Origin: an uncultured Collinsella sp.
GTDB lineage: Bacteria > Actinomycetota > Coriobacteriia > Coriobacteriales > Coriobacteriaceae
Direction: 5' to 3'
Length of the DNA stretch: 17,750 nucleotides
NCBI GenBank assembly: GCA_902462065.1
Contig: CABQAK010000041.1
Span: 1 to 17,750, forward strand
In this document: positions 12,731 to 17,750 of the stretch, one piece after another
Numbering within the stretch: the stretch's first letter is position 1
How the letters are laid out: each line of letters begins with the position of its first letter
Notes under the pieces: generated by a model
Seen by the model: the letters and a program-made list of their open reading frames with translations, nothing else
What the model was told of the DNA's origin: nothing
Database searches by the model: none
Position numbers and translations under genes: made by a program

Positions 12731-15652
12731 TCACGACAGCTTGACGATCGGAGCAAAGCCCTTCATTAGCTTTTTGGTCTGGCCGGTCTTTTCGAATTGA
12801 ACCTCGATCATGTCTCCGGCGACCGAAATCACGGTACCCGTGCCAAAAGTCTTATGGCTCACGGTATCGCCTGCGGCAAAGTCCTGCGATGCGCTGGCGC
12901 GATCGACCTTGCGCTCCACCGTCGGGGACACCTTGGACGAGGGCTTTTTGGCTCGCGGTGCGCCCGAGCCAAAGGTCGAGGCAACACGGCCAGCGTCGGG
13001 CGAGACCCCACGATGGCGCTCGGTCCCGTAGCTGCTACCGCCAAAGAAATCGTCAAAGCTCGATCCGCCGCGCGAACCGGAACCGCCAGTCGAGCGCGTA
13101 TGCGAACCAAATACCTTGCCGCCGTACATATCCGAACCCATGCCCGAGCCAAAGGTGCCGCGACGGTCGCCGCGCTTCTCCCAGCCCGTGCCCTCAAAAC
13201 CGGCAGAACCGATACCGCTAAACTCGATATCCTCAAACGGAATCTCGTTGAGGAAGCGCGAGCGCGGGTTGGCAGAGGTCGAGCCGTAGGTGCGACGCGT
13301 GGCCGCATAGGTCAAGAACAGGCGCTTACGGGCGCGCGTGATGGCGACGTAGGCCAGGCGACGCTCCTCCTCAAGCTTACCCGGGTCATCGCTGCCGCCA
13401 AAGTCGTGCACGTGCGGGAAGATGCCCTCCTCCATGCCGGCCACGAACACCGCCGGGAACTCCAGGCCCTTGGCGGAGTGGATGGTCATCATGGTGATGG
13501 CATGCGTCTCGCCGGCCAGGGAATCCAAGTCGGAGCGCAGGGCCAGCCACTCCATGAGTGCCGGCAGCGCCTTACAGGTGAGCGGACCGTAGGTGCGCTC
13601 AATCTCGTCGGCATGCACGGCACCCGCCAGCATCTCCGTCGGCGCGGCATACGCGTTGCCCGCGATGGCGGCGGCTAGGGCATCCTGCGGTGAGAGCGCC
13701 GGGGCGGCTAGTCTATCGAGCGGATTGGAACCTGCAGCATCGCGCGCGCCGACGAGTGCCTCAAACGAGGATGCCGGGGCAGATGGCCCCGGTTCGGGCG
13801 CGGGCGCGCTCACCACGACGGACTCGGGCTCGGCGCCGGCAGGCACGTCGGCAACACCGGCTGCGCGCAGCTCTTCCAAGCTCTCGAGCGTACCCTCGAT
13901 GTCCTCGTGCGTCTCCTCAAATTCGGCAGCGACGCCCAGGAATTCCTGGATGTTTTCGGCGCGGCTCTCAGACTCCATGGTGCCCTCGGCGCGAAACGCC
14001 TGCAGCAAGCCCGTCTTATCGACAATCATCTCGACGACGTCCTTGAGCTCGCCGTCCATGCGGCGGCCCTCGCGCACCAGCGACACAAAGCTCGACAGGC
14101 CGTTACGCACCTTGGCGCTAAACATGCCGGTCTCGGCGCACGCGATCTCGCAAGCCTGGAAGAACGAGCAGCGGTTGTCGCGTGCCAGCTGCTCGATCTT
14201 TTGGATCGAGGTGGAACCGATGCCGCGGCGAGGTGTGTTGATGACGCGCTTGACGCTCATCTCGTCGGCCGGGTTCACGATCATCTTGAGGTAGGCCATG
14301 ACGTCGCGGATCTCGGCACGGTCGAAGAATCGCGTGCCGCCCACGATCTTGTAGGGCACGCCCGCGCGCAGGAACATATCTTCGAGAATACGCGACTGGG
14401 CGTTGGTGCGGTAGAACACGGCGATGTCGTCGTAGCTCGTACCTTTGGCGTGCAGCTTCTCGATCTCGCCGGCAATCCAGCGGCCCTCGTCGCGCTCGTC
14501 GCTCGCCTGGAAGGCCTGGATCTTCTCGCCATCGCCCTCGGCCGTAAACAGGCGCTTGTCCTTGCGCTGCGAGTTGTGGCGTACCACGGCGTTGGCGGCG
14601 TTCAGGATGTGACCCGTGGAACGATAGTTCTGCTCCAGCTTGACGGTCTTGCAGTTTTTAAAGTCCTTCTCAAAGTCCAGGATGTTGGTGATGTCGGCGC
14701 CACGCCAGCTATAAATGGACTGATCGTCGTCGCCCACGACCATGAGGTTTTGGTACTTGGCGGCCAGTAGATTGGCGATCTCGTACTGGACGTGGTTGGT
14801 GTCCTGATACTCGTCGACGCTAATGTAGCGGAAGCGCTCCTGGTACTTGTCGAGCACCTCGGGGCGGGTGCGCAGCAGCTCGAGCGTGCGCACGAGCAGG
14901 TCGTCGAAGTCCATCGCGTTGGCGGCGCGCAGGCGGCGCTCCAGCTCCAGGTAGACCTGCGCAGCCTTTTTGTCATTAGGGCTGTCAGCGGATTTGAGCA
15001 TGTCCTCGGGCCCGATTATGGCGTTTTTAGCCGAGCTGATCTTGCTGCGGATCATGTTGATGGGGAATTGCTTTTGTTCAATGCCGAGCGTCTGCATAAT
15101 GTCACGCACCATGCGCTTTGAGTCATCATCATCGTAGATGGTGAACTGACCGGTGTAGCCCAGCAGGTCGGCGTCCTCGCGCAGCATGCGCACGCACATG
15201 GCGTGGAAGGTGCACACCCACATGCCGCGGGTGCCACTGGGGATGAGCGCTGCCAGACGCTCGCGCATCTCGGCCGCGGCCTTGTTGGTAAACGTGATGG
15301 CCAGGACCTGCCAGGGCTTAACACCCAGGTCGCCGAGCATATGTGCGATGCGAAAGGTCAAGACGCGGGTCTTGCCCGAGCCGGCGCCGGCAAGCACCAG
15401 CAACGGGCCCTCGGTGGTCAGAACTGCCTCGCGCTGGGCGGAATTAAGGCTGTCGATGTCGACGAGCGGCTTGGCGGGCTTGGGTGCCGGCGCGGGAGCG
15501 TCGTAGATGTCGAGCGGGACGAGCTCGGGCTCCGGCGCAGCAGGGACGGCATATGCATCGAGCGGCACGGGTTCCGGCGCGGGCGGCACGGGTTCCGGCG
15601 CGGGCGGCACGGGTACCGCGGCATTCTTTTCCCAGGGCAAGGGCTGGGTCAT
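12731..15652 (-). CDS. pcrA: ATP-dependent DNA helicase UvrD/PcrA
   Basis: A superfamily 1A 3'-5' helicase used in nucleotide excision repair, mismatch repair and fork rescue. The start is ATG 15652 (973 aa), with GAGGAG 6 nt upstream. Motifs: Q motif LNSAQREAV (69-77), Walker A GAGSGKT (89-95), Ia TFTNKAAAEM (120-129), II VDEYQDTN (279-286), III GDDDQSIYSWRGAD (307-320), IV EQNYRST (340-346), V TIHSAKGLEFP (723-733) and VI RRLAYVAITRARKRL (764-778). It is longer than usual PcrA (about 720-750 aa). The extra length comes from a Pro/Ala/Glu-rich N-terminus (about 12-62) with PEPVPPA repeats, an Ala/Pro-rich insertion (about 596-690) before motif V, and a Gly/Ser-rich linker (about 820-890). 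The C-terminus (FAAGDTVSHKTFGTGTVI onward) is the Tudor-like PcrA tail, which in Bacillus contacts RNA polymerase. Confidence 0.95.
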   Translation of the reverse strand: MTQPLPWEKNAAVPVPPAPEPVPPAPEPVPLDAYAVPAAPEPELVPLDIYDAPAPAPKPAKPLVDIDSLNSAQREAVLTTEGPLLVLAGAGSGKTRVLTFRIAHMLGDLGVKPWQVLAITFTNKAAAEMRERLAALIPSGTRGMWVCTFHAMCVRMLREDADLLGYTGQFTIYDDDDSKRMVRDIMQTLGIEQKQFPINMIRSKISSAKNAIIGPEDMLKSADSPNDKKAAQVYLELERRLRAANAMDFDDLLVRTLELLRTRPEVLDKYQERFRYISVDEYQDTNHVQYEIANLLAAKYQNLMVVGDDDQSIYSWRGADITNILDFEKDFKNCKTVKLEQNYRSTGHILNAANAVVRHNSQRKDKRLFTAEGDGEKIQAFQASDERDEGRWIAGEIEKLHAKGTSYDDIAVFYRTNAQSRILEDMFLRAGVPYKIVGGTRFFDRAEIRDVMAYLKMIVNPADEMSVKRVINTPRRGIGSTSIQKIEQLARDNRCSFFQACEIACAETGMFSAKVRNGLSSFVSLVREGRRMDGELKDVVEMIVDKTGLLQAFRAEGTMESESRAENIQEFLGVAAEFEETHEDIEGTLESLEELRAAGVADVPAGAEPESVVVSAPAPEPGPSAPASSFEALVGARDAAGSNPLDRLAAPALSPQDALAAAIAGNAYAAPTEMLAGAVHADEIERTYGPLTCKALPALMEWLALRSDLDSLAGETHAITMMTIHSAKGLEFPAVFVAGMEEGIFPHVHDFGGSDDPGKLEEERRLAYVAITRARKRLFLTYAATRRTYGSTSANPRSRFLNEIPFEDIEFSGIGSAGFEGTGWEKRGDRRGTFGSGMGSDMYGGKVFGSHTRSTGGSGSRGGSSFDDFFGGSSYGTERHRGVSPDAGRVASTFGSGAPRAKKPSSKVSPTVERKVDRASASQDFAAGDTVSHKTFGTGTVISVAGDMIEVQFEKTGQTKKLMKGFAPIVKLS
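15564..15613. repeat. Tandem 21-bp repeat inside the helicase N-terminus
   Basis: Two exact 21-bp copies (15564-15584 and 15585-15605) are followed by a partial third (from 15606). The unit is a multiple of three, so it keeps frame and encodes PEPVPPA repeats. Copy number is likely to vary between strains by slippage without breaking the gene. Confidence 0.85.
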
Positions 15653-15792
15653 GGGCGACTCCTCATCTGACGGACGGCGCGCCTGCGGGCAGCGCCATAG
15701 TTTGAGCCGTATTAGTATACCGAGCCGCGCGGACACCGACGCAAATCACACCACGACTCCGTGCGCCACCGTCAGGCCCGCCCAGCGGATTT

Positions 15793-15830
15793 GGCGCAAT
15801 GGGGTCAGATTACTTTGCACCAATCTATTG
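15793..15830. repeat. REP-like palindromic element, copy 2
   Basis: 15793-15821 matches the reverse complement of 5521-5549 at 26 of 29 positions, including the central GGGGTCAG and the TTTGCACC end. Directly after it, CCAAT and ATTGG (15820-15824 with 15827-15831) form a short hairpin. It sits in the 332-bp gap between the helicase start and the uppP stop. The rest of that gap (15653-15792) is the helicase upstream region, with no gene that I can support. Confidence 0.72.
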
Positions 15831-15869
15831 GCAATCACGAAACCGCCGATGTCATGGCAGCAGCAGCGA

Positions 15870-15969
15870 GCGGCGGCCGGGGCGAACAAATTGGCATGAA
15901 AAGGGGGCGGCATAGACCTTTTGGTCATGCCACCCCCTTTGAATGACAAGTTGTCGCCCCGGCCGCCGC
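15870..15969. repeat. Nested palindrome surrounding the uppP terminator
   Basis: A perfect 16-bp GC-only-rich inverted repeat (15870-15885 with 15954-15969) encloses a second, separate hairpin, the uppP terminator. The outer arms are 68 bp apart. It lies 15 bp past the uppP stop codon. Confidence 0.7.
15897..15940 (-). terminator. Rho-independent terminator of uppP
   Basis: On the minus strand AAAGGGGG, then GGCAT and GACC, pair across an AAAA loop with GGTC, ATGCC and CCCCC, ending in TTTT. There is one mismatch and one bulge. The stem is GC-rich with a short U-run and lies 45 nt past the uppP stop. Confidence 0.72.
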
Positions 15970-15984
15970 GCAGCGTCGACTAAG

Positions 15985-16965
15985 TTAGAGGCCGAGCATC
16001 GGCTCCAGAACGAAGAAATATGCGAGCACTACGATGCCCAGGATGATGCGGTAAACACCGAAGCACTTGAAGTCGTGACGGCGGACGAAGCCCATGAGCC
16101 ACTTGATGGCGATGAGCGAAACCACAAAGGCCACAACGCAGCCCACGCCCAAGATAGCGACCTCGTTGGCGCCGAACGTGCCGCCCTTGATGAAGTACTT
16201 GACCAGCTTGAGCGCACTCGCGCCAAACATAACAGGGATGGCCAGGAAGAACGTAAACTTGGACGCCACCGAACGCGTGCAGCCCAAAAGCAGGCCGCCG
16301 ATGATGGTAGAACCGGAGCGAGACGTACCAGGCACCAGCGAAAGCACCTGGAAGCAGCCGATACCCAGCGCAGTCTTCCAGCTCAGGTCCTCGAGCGTGG
16401 CGATGGAGCCAAAGTCCAGATCCTCGTCATCATCCTCATCCTCAGCGGTAGCCGCGGCGGGCGCCGCAAAGTGCGCACCGGCGGGACGTCCACCCGACAC
16501 CACAGCACGCGAACCAAACGAACCGGCAACGGCCATTTCCTCGCGCTTGCTCGCGCGCCAGTTCTCGATCACGATAAACAGCACGCCGTACACAATGAGC
16601 GCCAGCGCCACGACGGGAGCATTGTAGAAATGCTCCTCCATCCAGTCGTTAAGCGGCAGACCGATCGCCGCAGCGGGAATGCAGCCGAGCACAATCTTGC
16701 CCCACAGTACCCAGGTGTCGCGACGGCCCTCCTTGCCCTTGCTGGGCGAGAACGGATTGAGCTCATGGAAGAACAGGACGCAGACGGCCAAAATGGCGCC
16801 AAGCTGAATCACGACCAGGAACATATTCCAGAACGTCTCGCTCACGTTCATCTTGACGAACTCGTCCACCAAGATCATGTGACCGGTCGACGAGACGGGC
16901 AGCCATTCGGTGATGCCCTCGACCAGGCCCATGAAGGCAGATTTTAGAAGCTCGATAATATCCAA
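15985..16965 (-). CDS. uppP: Undecaprenyl-diphosphatase UppP (BacA)
   Basis: An integral membrane phosphatase that recycles the C55 lipid carrier for peptidoglycan and other envelope polymers; high dosage gives bacitracin resistance. The two signatures are EGITEWLPVSSTGHM (16-30, with Glu16, Glu20 and His29) and PGTSRSGST (212-220, with Arg216). The start is taken as TTG 16965, because GGGGG lies 5 nt upstream and the protein then begins in register with the family (DIIELLKSAFMGLVEG). Upstream in-frame codons encode an unlikely basic leader. At 326 residues it is about 50 longer than usual. The excess is a hydrophilic insertion (about 137-195) with an acidic run EDEDDDEDLD, located between membrane segments ahead of the second motif. 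Confidence 0.93.
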   Translation of the reverse strand: MDIIELLKSAFMGLVEGITEWLPVSSTGHMILVDEFVKMNVSETFWNMFLVVIQLGAILAVCVLFFHELNPFSPSKGKEGRRDTWVLWGKIVLGCIPAAAIGLPLNDWMEEHFYNAPVVALALIVYGVLFIVIENWRASKREEMAVAGSFGSRAVVSGGRPAGAHFAAPAAATAEDEDDDEDLDFGSIATLEDLSWKTALGIGCFQVLSLVPGTSRSGSTIIGGLLLGCTRSVASKFTFFLAIPVMFGASALKLVKYFIKGGTFGANEVAILGVGCVVAFVVSLIAIKWLMGFVRRHDFKCFGVYRIILGIVVLAYFFVLEPMLGL

Positions 16966-17214
16966 AGGGACCCCCTCGTTAGACACCCGCCGGTAGATGT
17001 TCTGAGGACGATGCGGGCGATGTCCCATTATCAACCGTTGGCGGTGCGACCGCGCCTACCCTTACCAAAAAACTCGCCCGTTCACAGAATTGCGAGCAGT
17101 CAAACCGAAATCCTTGGGTATAACTGCAACAAGATAAAGTGTCCGGCGGCCAACGCGCCCGCGCCCGCCCGACGCACGAGCCCCGCGCCCGTGCGATAGA
17201 CCAAGGAGGAAACC

Positions 17215-17652
17215 ATGAACGAGGGCTACACCAAGGTATTTGTTTCACTCGACGGTACTGAGCAGCAGGATTTTGTGCTCGCACGCGCCATCAAGGTCGC
17301 CGCGAACAACGGCGCCAAGCTGATTATCGGCCACGTTATCGATTCCACGGCGCTCGAGAGCGCCGGTTCCTATCCGGTCGATCTGGTCAACGGCCTAGAG
17401 GAGGCATTTAAGAACTCCATCGCCAAGCAGCTCGAAGAGGCCAAGGCCAATCCCGACATTCCCGAGGTCGAGGTCATGATTCGCGCCGGCCGCATTCGCG
17501 AGACGCTCAAGGACGAGATGCTCGACGTAGTCAAGCCCGACCTGGTGCTCTGCGGCGCACGCGGCCTGTCCTCGATCAAGTATGCGCTGCTGGGTTCGAT
17601 TTCGACGTTCCTGCTGCGCAACACGGACTGCGACATCTTGGTCGTGAAGTAG
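17215..17652 (+). CDS. Universal stress protein, UspA family
   Basis: A single-domain cytosolic USP of 145 residues with an alpha/beta nucleotide-binding fold. The N-terminal strand VFVSLDGTE places the adenine-contacting acidic residue at Asp13. The ATP-binding signature G-x2-G-x9-G-S is intact at Gly114, Gly117, Gly127 and Ser128 (GARGLSSIKYALLGSIS), so this is the ATP-binding type. The ATG at 17215 has AAGGAGG 5 nt upstream. It is divergent from uppP across a 249-bp gap. That gap contains a TATAAC (17119-17124) with no convincing -35, and otherwise nothing that I can name. The exact stress role cannot be read from sequence. Confidence 0.93.
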   Translation: MNEGYTKVFVSLDGTEQQDFVLARAIKVAANNGAKLIIGHVIDSTALESAGSYPVDLVNGLEEAFKNSIAKQLEEAKANPDIPEVEVMIRAGRIRETLKDEMLDVVKPDLVLCGARGLSSIKYALLGSISTFLLRNTDCDILVVK

Positions 17653-17680
17653 CGTTGCTCCCACCGGCCGCGGGGCCTGC

Positions 17681-17742
17681 GGGGTTTCCACGGGCACGTC
17701 CTCGCCGCGTTGCGGCTGCGGGATGTGCCCTTAGGAAACCCC
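17681..17742 (+). terminator. Long interrupted hairpin after the usp gene
   Basis: GGGGTTTCC (17681-17689) pairs with GGAAACCCC (17734-17742), GGGCAC (17692-17697) with GTGCCC (17725-17730), and GCCGC (17704-17708) with GCGGC (17712-17716), on one axis. It begins 28 nt after the stop codon. No U-run is seen, but the window ends 8 nt later. It is probably a transcript end or another palindromic element. Confidence 0.5.
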
Positions 17743-17750
17743 TCCCGGCC

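Noticed and set aside
12312..12800. Plus-strand frame running from the end of manA through the 130-bp palindrome
   Set aside because: It overlaps manA in another frame, has an Arg/Pro-rich shadow composition and reads through two strong hairpins.
15564..15613. Short direct repeats considered as a CRISPR array
   Set aside because: Units are directly adjacent with no spacers and sit in frame within the helicase gene. No cas gene is present.
15943..16947. 334-residue plus-strand frame opposite uppP
   Set aside because: Antisense composition with no recognisable domain; uppP motifs lie on the minus strand.
1..17750. tRNA, rRNA, prophage or defence system genes
   Set aside because: No cloverleaf, rRNA-like stretch, phage gene, toxin-antitoxin pair or restriction gene was recognised on either strand.

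Overview
The window looks like chromosomal DNA from a high-GC Actinomycetota gut anaerobe, most likely a Coriobacteriia member such as Collinsella. This is an inference from GC-rich codon use, strong AGGAGG-type ribosome binding sites, the set of housekeeping genes (family II pyrophosphatase, ROK glucokinase, a MocR/AspC-like aminotransferase, a Tat subunit) and the lactose/cellobiose-type PTS. It was not tested by any search. Most genes lie on the minus strand.

Layout. 1-382: 5' part of a TatA/TatB-type translocase subunit. 536-850: a STAS anti-sigma-factor antagonist. 902-2206: a PLP aminotransferase. 2356-2610 (+): a small unrecognised protein. 2614-2819: a mosaic palindromic repeat that runs into a strong bidirectional terminator. 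2837-4195: NhaA antiporter. 4463-5386: Mn-dependent inorganic pyrophosphatase. 5552-6505: ROK glucokinase. 6747-10417: a beta-glucoside operon on the minus strand, read as GH1 (phospho-)beta-glucosidase, PTS IIC, IIB, IIA and terminator. 10721-11440 (+): a divergent GntR/UTRA regulator. 11515-12447 (+): class I mannose-6-phosphate isomerase. 12594-12723: a 130-bp element with 30-bp perfect inverted repeats. 12731-15652: a UvrD/PcrA helicase. 15793-15969: a REP-like element and a nested palindrome. 15985-16965: undecaprenyl-diphosphatase. 17215-17652 (+): a UspA-family protein.

How the genes fit together. The PTS would import a beta-linked disaccharide, probably cellobiose-like, as its 6-phosphate. 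The GH1 enzyme would split it into glucose-6-phosphate and free glucose, and the nearby ROK kinase would phosphorylate the glucose. The GntR regulator faces the operon and probably senses a phosphorylated sugar. ManA feeds mannose-6-phosphate into glycolysis. The rest is housekeeping: ion homeostasis, pyrophosphate removal, lipid carrier recycling, DNA repair, amino-acid metabolism and protein export.

The unusual content is mainly in the spaces between genes. Several families of palindromic elements carry GGGGACA- or GGGGTCAG-type motifs. Some have a second copy elsewhere in the window, and two related copies sit in the leaders of the two sugar loci. Two proteins, the helicase and UppP, carry low-complexity insertions. 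I see no CRISPR array, tRNA, rRNA, transposase gene or clear new multi-gene system.
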